NCBI GenBank assembly: GCA_013398955.1
Contig: VWPU01017432.1
Coordinates: forward strand, 310,001-374,000
Length of the DNA stretch: 64,000 nt
Reading direction: 5' to 3'
DNA from: Callaeas wilsoni
Taxonomy: Eukaryota; Chordata; Aves; Passeriformes; Callaeidae
Every line of letters starts with the position of its first letter. Within the stretch, counting starts at the first letter, position 1. This document shows, one piece after another, positions 51,383 through 64,000 of this stretch. Position numbers and translations under genes: made by a program. The notes under the pieces were generated by a model that worked only from the letters and a program-made list of their open reading frames with translations, ran no database searches and was not told the DNA's origin.

Positions 51383-54300
51383 GCATGAAAGCTAACAGGA
51401 CAGACAATTCACTGTGAATCTTCACGCATGCCCTCACTTAGTCAAATATAAGTGGCAAGATCATGGCCAGTTGCTATGATACTGTGGCTTCCTTCATTCA
51501 ATTAAAATACTGAAGTCACTATTCTGCCAGTATTACACACTTCCCAACAACTGCAACATTCCTGTGGCTCTTACTTGCTATTCTTACATGCTATGATCTC
51601 ACTGCTAATATAATTGTGTGCTTCTCGGAATTTGCATCTTCCAATCTGCTTCTGCTGTATTTTGCAAGTAATCATCTTCATACTGAATGAGGCTTTTAAG
51701 TCTTTGATGATTTTTTGTCTAACATGGGTAAGTAACCCTCTTGTACTGCACATGATGATCTTTTTCTGTTGGTGTCTTTTGTACCTCTAACTTATCTTGG
51801 AAAAGTGGAAATTTCCTCTGGGTCACTACTTTCCTCAGAAATTCTTTAAACAGGTAAATTCTGATAGCAGGAAATGCAGTTCTTCAAAATCTAAAGCTGT
51901 CCTAAATGAACAGTGCCTCTCAGTCTTGTTAGAATCAATTACTTGGGACAGGATACTGGATTTGAAAAAAACACATTTGTGTTTGTACAATCCTGTGAAG
52001 GTGCAAAGTGCTGCATTTCCTCATCCTTGGCCACCACCACGAGTTTGGTGAATTCTCATCCAGTGTATAGCACATGACTGGGGTTAAGATGTAGCGCTTT
52101 CAGCAGGAATTGGACATTAACAGGACTGCTGTTATGTTAAGACAGATCAATGACAACATTCTGCAAAGCAGCCACACTTTAACTGAGCTGTCAACAAATC
52201 AAGGACAGAGGAGAGCAAATGGCCAGTTCTGCCTCATGCTGTTCAAACAACAAAACTGCCAGGCACACATGCTTGCACCTGAGAAAACACAGGCACTAAG
52301 GTCTATTTTTCTTTCTGATTAACACAATTGCTTTATCAGTTGAAGTCTGACAGCTTCCAGGAGCTTCTGTGTGCTTATATGGTCCCACTGCTTCTGGTTC
52401 TGGTATCTTCCTTGCAATAAGGTCTGCGTTTCCCTGGCCATAACTCAATTCTTCACTCATGTTCCCAGTTGACTATTTTCACTTTTGAAATATATTCAAA
52501 CCCAGTCCTCAAGTTCACAGTCAGAGGTTTTGCCAAAAGAGGCTGATCTAGTGAAATGGTCTTACTTGCTTTCTACCTGATCCATACCTGCCCTCCCTCC
52601 TTTCCTGGACACAGTCTTTCTTATTTCAAGTCCACTGCCTCTTTAAAATCTCCCACTCATTTTCCTCTTTTCCTTCCTAACCATGCCACCATTGACTCTT
52701 CTGATTAATAGCTTTTAAACTTAAGACACAAGACAGAGAGACTTCAAATGAAGTTTAAAATTTAGAGAGTCACACAGCAGAAGGATTGGGACCAATCTTT
52801 GTGTCTGAAACACGAGTTAACATGGAAGGGGCATCAGACCTTCAGAAGAGACCTGCCAAGAGGAGGACTACTTTAAGACCATGGATCTAGGGAACACTGG
52901 GGGACAATGAGTCTGGGACAACTGACTCTGAACTGCTGGGTCATGTCAGGTTTGGATGCTCTGGCTGCAGCCCCCAGGCTCCCTGTGACTCATATGCTGC
53001 ATTCAGCTGGTACATATCAGACTTGAAAACCTGCAAGTTTTCCCACCTTGGAGGAAAAGAGATTGAGTGGACAAGACTTAGGAGTTAGTCAGTAAAAGTT
53101 TAAGGTTTTGGAAGGTGTGACAGGATGCTGAAGGCAGAAAAAGCTCTTGGTTTGATGCCAATGTCAGAATGAATCCTTTAATTAGAAACTTTGCCTGTCC
53201 CTGGAGCAGCCAATGCTGCTTGTGAAACTGACCATCCAGATGTGCCTTCTGAACCCAAAAACATCTTTTCCTTATTGCCAAGTTATCTGACCCCCACTTT
53301 TGCTTTTTTTTGTATCCTTCACTATCTTTCGTTCTGCTCTGAGTGCTGGGAGAATCTGAATGTGCTTGCCTACCACACTGCTCTGCTTTTCTATCATTGC
53401 TACCTTCCCTTCTTCCTCAAACTTTGCTGAAGGACATGTTAGGTCCTGTGAATTAAGCAGGAGGTTGAGGATTGCTGGATTCTTGGGCACCCTTATTAAA
53501 TGGAAAGCATTCCTCCTCCCCATATAAAATTCCTCTGAGATACTCCATGTCTCAAGATGCAATGAGAAGTAGTATCTTTTTAACGCGCTGTCATCTTATG
53601 CTGCAGTTTAAAAATTTTAACACCTTTCAAAGTAAAAAAAAGAAAAATTGTGCATAGATAATCTCTTAAATTTCCTGCTTATGTGAAGTTGGAGAAGTAA
53701 TGTTAAAGACTTTGAGCAAGTTTTATCTAATTAGAACCTAGGACTTAATTACTTCTCTCCTGAAAGATGAGCCCCTGGCAGATAATTTTATGAGGATAGA
53801 ATGCCTTGAGCAAAACACAGAAAACAGTTTTCTGTCAGAACTTCTTAACAGAAGTTTCATCATATAGATTGCTACATGTTTTGCACATGGATTGTATTTA
53901 TATAAAGTCTTTGCTGTCTAGCATAGACAGGCAATCAAAACTGAAATCAGAGAAAGTAGCAGAAGAACTGATAAAAGATCCACAATTAAGTTCTTCTTTC
54001 TTCATTGTGAAACCTATTTCATGTTCAACCACTATTAAACAAGACATGCCACTCCACCCCATTCCTTTCCTTTTGTACTCCCAGCAATTTACTGGGATTC
54101 CTTCTGTGGATTATCTAATAGCAGGGAAGGTATGGATGCACCATCATCACTCCTGTTGTCACATGAGATATATTACATGGAGTTTCAGGCAGAATATTTT
54201 GTCCCGGATACAAAAATGAATTATCTATCCATTCTATGAAAGAAGTGACAAGCTAAACCAGAAGCACAGCAGCAGACTCATGCAGCTTCCAGACTGGCTT

Positions 54301-57300
54301 CAGCTTAGAATTAATCATTCCTTATGATCTTTATGAATCTGTATTCCCACTGGTGAATCTTTTTGTGATCACCTTAACTCTTAAGGACATTTATTTATTG
54401 ACTTGTTTAAAAAAACCCTTAAGCCTGCTGCTGCACTACTTGCACAGACAAGTGTAGTAAAATACAGGGAACCAGTCACTTAATTCAGAGTGATAGCAAT
54501 GAGTGCAAGTATCAGGATCAGGTTCTTATTCTTCCCATTTCATTTTCTGATTGCTCTTCCAATTATGTTTGTTTTATTTTGAGCTTAACAAGCAAGTATT
54601 AAAGAGTTTAACCCTAGAATTTGAGCAAACTTTGACTGGTCAATATTCTTTGCATGGGAAAGTAATTGAATTTTATTGTGGTGTCTTACCCCTGTTTGTG
54701 ACTAATGCTCTCTTTTTGATCACAGGAGTGGTGACCTGTATACAGGGTGTTTAGCAGAAAGCTATTTCCCTGTAAAATTCCAAACTCAAAGTTCTTCCCT
54801 CCTCCATTCCATTAATTTCTTTATGGCTCCCTCATCCAAAAAACTTCATTTTTAAACAAGCCAAAATTACTTAGGATTTAATAAATTGATATGTATTTTG
54901 ACACATAAGCTTCTCTTGTTACAAATGCTCTTATGTTCTCCTGTTTAATACCAGATGTCCACATGTATATGTGTAAGTACGTAAAAAGACGTATATGTAA
55001 CCTTACATCTTTATATATATGCATGCTTATCTAAGTACATATACACACGCTCCTAGTTTTTTGGTAGCGCTTGTTTCCAATAATGATTTTAGTCAAAGTT
55101 CCAAAATATGGATTTCATTTAGGATTAATCAAACGATTAGTAGGCAGTAGCAATTTATTTTTATAAATGTATAAAAAATATGTGCCTTTTACAATAAACT
55201 TAAAACAATGTCTGCAATTAGCAAATGGAATCCAACATTTTCTAGCTGTCTCATTAAAATGAAATTAGATGCAGCGTTGGGAATTTTAAATACAAACATT
55301 CACCTTTATTGTCAAAACATGTTCCTGAAGGAGTTCCTAGACTATTTCAATCAATGTCCATGCAAATGAAGTTGTAAAACATGGGATCCAATCTCATTAA
55401 CATTCCTTTCCAGAATTATGACTTTGGAAGGGCTTCAGAAGGAAAAAGGGGATTATGTAAGTTTATCTTCCTCTGTTTCACATATTTCTACACTGTTTGT
55501 TGTGAACGATTATGTTCTTTGAGTAAAAAATAATGTAACAAAAAAAAAAAATCCAACCTAGAATACCTCAGTGCCTTCGATAATACAATTTAATATTTCT
55601 AAGGCAACTCAATCAAGGAAAGCATGAAGAAATATTGAGAAATAGTGGCTTTAAGTGATAATAGTAGGGAGGAATTTCAAACAAATTTGCAATCAAATGA
55701 GGCTCATGCCTAAGAGCTGGCTAGGTCTTGCTCCAGACCATTTTTGCTCTAGATCTGTGAAGCTTAAAGGAAAAGGTAATTTTTAAAGAGGTTTGAGGGA
55801 AACAATTCTCTAAGTGGATATGCAGACTAAGTCAAACTGCACAGCTACAAGTGGGGGCTTTGAATGTGAAGTGTTGAGTGTAGAGACCAGTACCTAGTTG
55901 TGCACACCTACCTCCTCCTGCAACCAGCATAGAGGAGGAGGGACTTTTTCCAGAGAGGTTAGGACACTTGACTCTTAGGCAACTTGAGGTCAGCAGTGGG
56001 AAGTGGGACACACTCAACTCACTCACAAACTCCAGGAGTCAGGTCCACCCTGGAGCTCTCACTCCAGGGAGTGCTATAACTTTGGAGGGAAGAACAGATC
56101 TGGGACAGGCAGCAGCATGCTGGACCCCTTCCGTGCCTACCATCACTGCTCCCCCTCCAGCCTTCCGAGCCCCTCAGATCTACAGAGGAGAGCGCTGAGG
56201 CAGAGGTGCCAAGACATAGATGATGAGGGAAGAGGAGGAGGAAGAAGGTGAACGGAGAGAGCCTTGGCAAGAAAAAGTTGGTAAATGCTGTATTTAGATG
56301 GTCAGACTTTATTTCACAGATTTTTCTCCCCTGTCTCTTGTCCCTTATCTTATATTGAGACAGTTAAATATTCACATGTATCCATACAGTTTTCAACCTT
56401 ATACTGTTAAAGACTATCCTTGTATCTTTTTGGTCTAATTTTCCAGAATCAGTCTGAGTTCTAATCCCATCAAGCCCTTTCACCCTACATGGGTTATTTA
56501 CTTTCTATACCTTGTTTCACAAGGGCAAATGTCATACAAGTGATATAGGTCTAATTTATGTCTTCTCTAGAAAAATAATTCCGTTTTGTTTCTCTAAATG
56601 GTACTGAAATGTGAAGTTTATAGAGAAACACAAGTACACAAAGATAGTGAAGGATGTTTCTGCTAAGCTCTGTGGTGCCTTATTTGTGCCTCATGTAGAG
56701 TGCTGATCTAAGTAAAAGCTTGACCTGTATCAAATGTAGTGAACTTCACTGACTTCCTTGAAGGTGTATAAATGAGAGGCCAAAGAGTCAGGCTGCAAGG
56801 CTGCTTGGCTGCATGAGTAACTGTGAGAAAGTCACTGAGTCATTCTGGCATGATGCACAGGAGATGGAGCTGATCAATAAATTCCAAATCACTTGCTTTA
56901 TTTTCTCCGGAAAATTAACAGAGTCTGGTATACAAATAAACAACTACCACGCAGATCCAAACTCCAAACATAAGAAAAAGCAAGGGAATTAAGAGATTTG
57001 CACATATCTTGTGCACCATGTTCCACAAAAGGCCCCAAAAGTAGCCCTTTGTTGGAGAAGGTTATGAAGGGAAGGAAAATAGGCAATGTAAATTCCTTAA
57101 TTTCATCTCATACAAAACACCATATGTTTTTGCATGCTTCATTAATGCTCCCTGGTTTACCAACTAGAAACACACAATGAGTCCAACCTTCAGGGGTCAG
57201 CAGTGCTCAGCATATCTATGAACTGCGCTCTAGGCCACTGTGGGGACTATGGAATAAGGGCTAACTCTGCTCAGTATTAGTCCTGCAGCTTTAAGTTGGA

Positions 57301-58793
57301 TGGTTTGCAATGGGAAGACCAGGTAACTGTAAATCATACTCCATCTCACAAACACCACCAATCACCTGTACAGGGCTCTTCTCTGAAATAAAGTAGTATT
57401 ACATCTAGAGGGTGCACTTAGAGATTATTCTTGTAAACAGATTTGCTAGATTGGAAATTCTCTGTTTACTCATAGTTTTGAAATGAGATAAATACAGTAG
57501 CCTTTTCTGAGCTTTCTAGTGCAGAGTCCTGTGTCTTATGAGTGATAACATTCATTTTTGGAAAGCCTAATACTATCAGACTATCTGTATATTCTCTGGA
57601 ATAAAACTTGCTAAATGCAGTAGAGTTTCTGTGGCTGTGCTGAAATACAAACAGTATAAAGAAAGGCTGCTGCTTCACTGTCTCATTTTTATGCCCAGTG
57701 GTTTTTCATAGACTGTTCTGCCTGAATTTGAGTTCTAGTAGATTACCTTCAAATTAGAACTCAGGATGTACTTACAATTTAATGCCTTACTCCACTAGAA
57801 GCCTAAAAATTTAAATGCAAGGGAGCAAAATCTTTATAGTTTTGCTCTGTCTTGACAATGTGCTGTTTATGGACTCTTTTTAGCATACACAGGCATACAT
57901 GCATGCAAAGCCAAGAGGTGGAAGTGAAATGACTCAAACAATTAATCTTTTCAGTTACAACATTATTGCTATTCCAGGCTTTTTTATTATTGTTAAAGGA
58001 CAGTGGATTGAATAAAAAGGGAATAAGAAGTGTGACGGATAGGAAAATATAATGGTGACAGTATAATAAATTAATGCTTACCATTTCCTGAGTGTTTGCA
58101 AAATCTGCCTCTTTCGAGCTACACTGCACCAAAAGCATTATAATATTAATCAGGACAATACAAAGGAATACATATTTGTATCAAAATCTACTTAAGAGTA
58201 CTGAGCATTCTTGCTCCCTAAAAACAAAACCAAAATAAAAACACAAGAAGAGAAGGTTTTCAACTCACTGAAACAGTACACGATACACTAGTAATGCTTC
58301 TGCATATACAGAGGTATGTTGATATCTATCAGGTTAAAAATACAGTCTGAGCCTTAGCACATTGTCTTGCATGCAGAATTTTATCGCATACAGAATAAAC
58401 TACTCTTTATCTGAGAATCACAGCCATAACCTCTCAAGGTATTTTTATTTGACCTCGAATGAACATGAAAAAGGGGTTCACAGAGCAGCCATTTCTTTGC
58501 TATTTCTGCAGCATTTCTCAAGGCAGTGGCAGTGCAGCTACAGAGTAGAAAGTGTTAGTGCTTCTGAAACATGTTATTAGAGTAAATCTTGAACTGAACT
58601 TGACTTTATTTTATATTTAATGACACAATGTCAAACATGCTTTGATCTGCATTAATGCAGCTGCTGGAATAAAATTACTTTCAGTCATTCAGTGTTTCGA
58701 TCCCACAGTTAGCTACACCATCCAGTCTTCAAGAACTGATGCTCTTTTACACTGCAATCTGTCTCTCACCCCTATTACCCCTAGGAGACTTAC

Positions 58794-58974
58794 CACAAGA
58801 GAGTAACATATCTTGAATCCAGGTTTGGCCACGAAGTAGTCATCAGATTTGAAGGTTATCTTTATGTGATTTGTTCTTGATGTTATTCTTGGAGGTACCT
58901 CCTTGTGTCCACACCACCGCCCTCGAATAACTGTGCTGGTCTCTGATACTTCTTCCACTTCCACAAAGTCATAC
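58794..58974 (-). CDS. PDGFD: PDGFD exon 3: second half of CUB domain
   Basis: This 181-bp exon begins with the G that completes arginine (AG|G) and then encodes 60 residues beginning YDFVEVEEVSETST. It includes the GRWCGHKEVPPRI and FKSDDYFVAKPGF landmarks of the PDGF-D CUB domain and ends KICYSLV at phase 0. The acceptor is TTTTTCAG|GTATG and the donor CTTGTG|GTAAGT. The CUB domain keeps the factor latent and is cut off by extracellular proteases. The cysteines of ENEIC (exon 2) and RWCG (here) are the pair kept in human PDGF-D. The cysteine in KICYS is extra: human has KIYYS. The reading frame runs on into the donor without meaning. Confidence 0.95.
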
Positions 58975-61900
58975 CTGAAAAAGAGTATGAAGAATTGGTT
59001 TTTGCTAACTCTGGTTACAGAGGGTGCTTGCAAATTGACAGGAGCACAGCTGGAGACACAAACACAACTGTCCCCTGTTCTCCACTCCAAAACATCAGAC
59101 TAAATATTACAAATGGTGGACATGTTCATGTGCCACAAAATTACACTAAGCTGCAAGCTACTGCCTGAGTGCTCAAATGACTGATTTCTGTGCTCCTGGA
59201 ACATGACAGTATTTTCTACCACGTTAAAATAGCAGTAAGAGGCACTTGGATGTGCTTAGTATACAGTAAGCACACGCATTGCGTTTCATGTGGTGGGTAA
59301 ATAATTTAGAGACCTGATAAAATATTATTTAAGGCAGGCTGCCCAACCTGAGCAGCTGCAAGCACTTGTGCACTTTCTGGTGGTCGCTCAACTCCCTGCA
59401 GCAGCAGCCACAGGCGCCTGCCTGCTGTGTCAGTCGGAGGGCTAGAGCGGGGCAGCCACTGTGCCAGGAGCAAAGGGAGATGATGGAGGGACACAGGACA
59501 GTGCATGCTACTGAAAGGTGCTTTTTACGACCTTCCTTGTAGGTGGAACATTGCTCCTGTAGTTGGTTTGGAAAGATTTATGTCTAGCTTTCAAGTAGAA
59601 AAGTATGCCGCCGCTCTGCGTGCTGCAGTGGGGAGTTCATGTGCATGCTGTCACCAGGGAAAATGCAACAGCACATCTTGTTCTGTGAAAAGTCACACCT
59701 TGGCCAGGTACCCATGCCACAGCAGTTGTCCCTGAGCCCAAAGAGGGCTCTGCCAGGAGCAGAAGGCACTAAACTCCAGGGATGAAGGGACACAGTGGCA
59801 GCAGTCACTGCTCCAGCCTGCATATTCACTTGCTTGGGTATAAATGACCATATAAGTAAATAAAAAAATGAGTACAGTTATTGAGCTGGAGAATAAAGAG
59901 GACAGACAATAAAGTTCTGCTCTCTCTAAATCTATGACAAAACATCTCTCAATATCTTTGGAGCTAGAATTAGGCCCCATACATTGCAGCCAGCAAGGCA
60001 GAGGTGATGACAAGAGGGGCAAGTTGAGTGCCATCCTCACAGTTAAGCCTTAAAACTCTGGAGGTCTTTACCAGGAATGTTTTCTATTATCAAAGCATCT
60101 GCTCCCTCCAAAGCGGGAGTTCAGAACTGTTAAGTGAACCTTGCTAGCAATGCACTGCTCCCCACCCCCAGGTCTGTGGGCCAAGCACTCTCCTTGCCCA
60201 GCTGTGGGAGCTGAATAGCTCTGTAAATAACAGACCTGCTTTTCTTTTTCTGCTGAGAGCCCATGAGAAAAAACCACAAGTACTATGTGGTTTGAGAATG
60301 TCAGCCCTGCTGCTTTTATATTTACCAACCCCAAACTGCAGAGAAAATAACAGATCCACCAATCACTTAAATCTGCCCAAACTCTGCTGAAATATTCTTT
60401 TTTGTAACACACCAAAATTTACTTCCAGGCACAGATAAACTTGTCTCCATCTCTTCACCATCCCCAGCTCCCACTCCCTGGTGGTGATGGATGTAGTACC
60501 CAGCAGAGCTCCCAAGCATCCAGCCCCGCCTCCCAGGCAGCACAAACTGTGAATGCGTATTGCAACACAAGAGGTTGTGCTGTTCAGCAGGAGATAACCT
60601 TGCAAGCTTTGGTGAAAGCTGTCCTGACTGCCCTCCCCACTTTTGGAAGCCAGAAGCCAGACTAACTAGCAAAACCAGGGAAAATCCATGGACTTCCAAG
60701 CATTGAATCTGCTTTCAACAGCAGAGGCTTTGCTGCAACCATCATGGAAGTAGGTGTATTCTCAGTTGCTTCTGTGCATCCAAGGAGCCTCAGAGGCTGG
60801 GTAATTTAATTGCTTTTCAGAATCATCTCTTATCAAGTGCCTGTGGCACTAAATGCTAACAGCACTTCTTGAACATTCTGTAAGACCTTGAATATTTCCT
60901 CTCCTTCTTCAGAAGCTCTGAAGAAATACAACTCTGCTAAAATATACCTTTTCATTCCTCAGCCTGAATGAATTTCAATCAGTTCAGTCTTAATAGTATG
61001 CAAATTGCAATAATTAGCATTAATGAAAAACTGAAAGAAAACACTAGGAAGTTTCTGGAGAAAAAAGCTTAAGGTCAAAAGCAAATACAAAAGCAAGGTA
61101 AGGTGCAGAGGTCCTGAATTACTTGTCCAGTATGCCTAGCCTTCAGGCATATGCTCAGCTCTCAGCATTCATTTCAATTAAAACAGTTCTGGCTGTCTCT
61201 CTAAAGCAGCACTGCAGGGATTGTCAGGCACCGAAGTTGCAGAAGGGATCCAGTTTTGAAAAATATACTGAGCATTAGCAAAAAATCTAACTGTACACAG
61301 TACTTAAAGCCGTCACAAGCTGTCTGACCAAAAAAATTCCTCACTCTGGAAGTACTACTACCCAAATAAAGGTCTTCCAGAAACTCTAGGGAAAGCTTTA
61401 CTGCAGAAAAGGATGTGATATTTCTCCAGTTTCTATAGACACTATGGATGATGGAAGGTCTTTTCTTTTCTCTGCATTCTAAATTAGCTGCTCTGGAAAA
61501 AGCAGGCAGACTGTCTTCCAAGATGCTCTCCAAGCACATAATGCCAGTAACAGCTTGACTTTCCCTCACTGTGCCACCACCTTTAATGGCTTTTGACAGA
61601 GAATACTTCATCTTTTTTTCCACAGTAAATTACCCCTCTGTTTCAAAGTTGCAATGCTTTAAGGTCAGCCACAGTTTATCCACTATGTAAATATTAACAG
61701 GCCGTTTCTGTGTGCATTAGGCTCTGAATCTGGGAAAGCGTTTTGAGGTACTGGGAGGTTACTGTTGTTACTGACTGCTGCTAATCTTGGACCAACATCA
61801 CCAGAGCAGAGCAGACCTGCCAAGGAGCAGGGAAGGAGAGCCAGTTTTAGGCTGCATTATTTTATTACTGCATGGAAAACAAACCTGCAGGAATGATTCC

Positions 61901-62955
61901 CTCTATCAGTAATGCAGAAAATTTCACAAAGAAAAAGAAGGAAAAAAAATCCACCCTGTAAAATGCCTGCAGAGATGCCAAATACTACAAACACAAATTA
62001 ATTGACAAAGATAAGATAAGAGGCTGGGTGTGCAGAAACACTGACAACCAAGTTCTCTGCATAGATAAGGTTTAAGTAACAACATGATCAGGCAGAGTTG
62101 GAGGCTGAGACTTGAGCATTTTATGCAAGGAGCATCACAGCAATCTGCCTTTTAGAGAGCATGGGAATCCTGAGCCTGCTTTCTCCCACAGAAAAGAGAG
62201 CTGAATAAAAGAAATATAAACAGATGGATTTATACTGTTTTAGTGAATGTCGGCAAGATTCACCTCTGTACTCTACCAAGGCAAAACAGTTTATCCACGT
62301 GGTTAATCAGCCAGATCAGCTGAGCTTAAGGTCACTTTTGCTTAAAAGGGGAACCAAAGCAACTGGGATATAGTAGGGTATGCTTTAATAGATTTATAGA
62401 TATATCAGCATGCATCAGTACACTGATGTTTGTGGACCTATATTTAAAAGTTTTAAAAGGAACTGCACCAGTGAAGAGTAACAATAAAGACAAGCAAGTA
62501 ATTTGAACATAATCATGTTTTCAATACATTTTTATCTGTCCCTCACACCCCAATATAAATGCTTACCTACTCACTCAAACCTTCTAGAGTCCTCCACCTC
62601 CTGAAAAAGATGTTTCTTGCTTAGCTGAAACATGACAGAGGTGATAGAGGACAAAATCCTATTAAAGTAGCACCTATGTTGTTAGACAGCTGGATTTGAG
62701 CATACAAGTACCTTGTGCTTAAAATGTTATAGAAGGACTAAAACCTGACAAAAGTGCTTCAGGTCCAGGAAAGCTTGGTTTTATTTATAAACTCAAAGAT
62801 CAATTTCAGCTGAGAGGGCCACTTATAAGCCTGTCCTCCTTGCAAGGACATCCTAGACCCGACCAGTGATGCCCTGGTTTTGCTTTGCAGTCTCATGCCA
62901 GTGAGCTAAAAGGTAGTCGTAAGGAGCCCTTTGCAAACTTTCACTTGCCACTCAC
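58975..62955 (-). other. PDGFD intron 2 (4.0 kb)
   Basis: A GT-AG intron that splits the CUB domain after the first base pair of an arginine codon (phase 2). The sequence from 59300 to 60700 is richer in GC and open in several overlapping frames. The longest minus-strand frame in the window (61201-61623, 140 codons) is also here. None has a recognisable domain or convincing splice context. I see no repeat that I can classify. Confidence 0.75.
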
Positions 62956-63160
62956 CTGCAGATCTCATTTTCGGGTTCCTCCAGTCCAAACTGATTATCA
63001 AAAGCCAGCTGGATCCTGGTGCTCTCTGGGGAGTGGAGCCGCCACGTCAGCAGGAGGTTTCTGGGGTAGCTGCTGGGGAAGCGAGGACTGTGGATGCAGC
63101 CATTCCCTGCCACGCTGATGGTCTCTTCTTTTCGGTACAAGTCTGTGAGGTGATTGCTCT
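62956..63160 (-). CDS. PDGFD: PDGFD exon 2: N-terminal linker and first half of CUB domain
   Basis: PDGF-D is a secreted, latent growth factor that signals mainly through PDGF receptor beta after its CUB domain is removed. This 205-bp exon encodes the end of the linker (SNHLTDLYRK) and CUB strands with the landmarks SPRFPSSYPRNLLLTWRL, RIQLAFDNQFGLE and ENEIC, which match human PDGF-D and not PDGF-C. The acceptor is CTACTAACAG|AG and the donor TGCAG|GTGAG. It enters with 2 nt completing a codon and leaves with AG of the arginine codon completed by exon 3. A second in-frame acceptor lies 18 nt inside the exon. One difference from human is a cysteine in the NGC-IHSP motif, where human has tyrosine. 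The signal-peptide exon is outside the window. Identity is secure; the exact 5' edge depends on which acceptor is used. Confidence 0.95.
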
Positions 63161-63162
63161 CT
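63142..63162 (-). promoter_or_regulatory. PDGFD: Tandem splice acceptors of PDGFD exon 2, 18 nt apart
   Basis: The first acceptor, CTAACAG, ends at 63161 and the second, CTCACAG, ends at 63143. Both leave the same phase. Use of the second would remove six codons (glutamate plus SNHLT) just before the DLYRK segment. A human PDGF-D isoform lacking residues 42-47 matches this choice, from my knowledge of the protein entry. Confidence 0.7.
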
Positions 63163-64000
63163 GTTAGTAGTCACAACTTGTAGAAATTAGTATGTTGTTC
63201 CAGTTACAGGAAGGCAAAAAACACAACAGTTTATAACACAGCAGAATTATTTGCATTTAAAGTCTATAAAAAGTTGGGTATAGGAGCAGTATTATTAAAT
63301 AGGAAGTACAGTGTATTTTCTCTTAGTTCAGTCCCCTATTAAACAGTAAGAACAACAGAACTCAAGTATATAGACTCTTTATTTTACAAGAAATGTATCA
63401 TTATTTCTACATTTATATTGATTATACAATTTCATTCTCACCACTTTGGTTTTAAAACAGAATTAAATTTTAATAAAAGCTGCAAGCTTGAGAACAATGA
63501 AGTAAGACAGACTGAAATAAAAAAGGTAAACAGCCCTGCTTCCCGAAGTTTGTGCTCTGGGGACCAATGCCCTCTGAACAAAAGCAGCAATGAAGGGCTG
63601 CAGGAAAGTGAGTATGGGTGAATTTAAATTTCTTTACTGCGCTTAAGTATTTCCTCCCAGAAACCTGTGTAAGGTCATGTTTTGATTTTATTTATATGGT
63701 GTGAACCATTTGCTGCCTATGGTCCATTAATACAAACAGCTACTGCACACTTATACCAATGTAACTGGGACCAGGTTCTGTCCCACCGACCATCTTACTC
63801 AGTAACTTCAAGACAAATAGCCAAGTCTTTACTTAATTAAAATTCCACACCTTTCGTCTGAGCAAATATTCAATTGTTCCTGAAGTTTACTTATACTGAA
63901 GTAAAGCCGCTGCTTCTGTAAATCCACGGCTCCAAGGATTACAGGAACTGTGTCGAGACGCAGCTCTCTAAAAGCCCACGTCTTCTCAGTTGCACCATGC
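63161..64000 (-). other. PDGFD intron 1, partial
   Basis: Sequence upstream of exon 2 on the minus strand, so the 3' end of intron 1. Branch-point-like CATACTAAT and TACTAAC motifs lie just upstream of the acceptor. Exon 1, with the signal peptide, is not seen before the window ends. Nothing else is supported. Confidence 0.7.

Larger units (their letters stand above)
34840..58793 (-). other. PDGFD intron 3 (23.95 kb)
   Basis: The largest intron in the window, separating the CUB exons from the hinge exons. It contains an ATT/GTT simple repeat at 35068-35142, a 43-bp tandem duplication at 37819-37904, a solo LTR at 50926-51382, and two exon-like segments on the minus strand at 35574-35870 and 42589-42769. 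The stretches 38600-42100, 42800-50900 and 51400-58790 contain only weak ORFs and AT-rich DNA, with a degenerate TA/TG-rich patch at about 54955-55050. Confidence 0.75.

Noticed and set aside
58713..59090. 125-codon frame around PDGFD exon 3
   Set aside because: Only 58794-58974 is exon; both ends of the frame are intron sequence beyond clear splice sites.
61201..61623. 140-codon minus-strand frame in PDGFD intron 2
   Set aside because: No recognised domain, and several frames of this length are expected by chance in 64 kb. No convincing splice context was found.
1..64000. CRISPR arrays, bacterial operons, tRNA and rRNA genes
   Set aside because: None seen; the sequence is vertebrate intronic DNA with spliced exons and LINE fragments.

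Overview
This is vertebrate, very probably avian, nuclear DNA. It holds most of one gene, platelet-derived growth factor D (PDGFD), on the minus strand. The bird assignment rests on several fragments of the CR1 LINE family with typical ATTCTATGATTC-type 3' tails on both strands, one solo LTR of a kind I know from bird genomes, and PDGFD exons close to, but distinct from, the mammalian protein. I cannot name the species.

Layout, read 5' to 3' on the minus strand (high to low coordinate), with human-style exon numbers: partial intron 1 (64000-63161); exon 2 (63160-62956), first half of the CUB domain; exon 3 (58974-58794), second half of the CUB domain; exon 4 (34839-34780), first part of the hinge; exon 5 (29445-29244), the rest of the hinge with the protease activation site; exon 6 (17877-17663), most of the PDGF/VEGF cystine-knot domain; exon 7 coding part (6249-6115), the last knot cysteines and the stop codon. 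The 3' UTR and downstream flank run from 6114 to 1. Every intron has GT-AG ends and all phases join into one reading frame. Exon 1 (signal peptide) and the promoter lie beyond 64000. No second gene can be named.

The rest is intronic and 3'-flanking DNA with eight supported CR1 fragments, one solo LTR (50926-51382), a perfect 43-bp tandem duplication (37819-37904) and short simple repeats. Most listed open reading frames are chance frames or CR1 pieces.

Points worth following: two tyrosine-to-cysteine differences from human at opposite ends of the CUB domain; a tandem splice acceptor 18 nt apart at exon 2 that reproduces a known human isoform choice; two exon-like open segments on the minus strand inside PDGFD introns with matching phases (42589-42769 and 35574-35870), a tentative nested gene or gene relic; and two CR1 copies 7.9 kb apart that share non-CR1 sequence beyond their 3' tails. 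I did not find a convincing new biological system; this is mainly an ordinary large gene.
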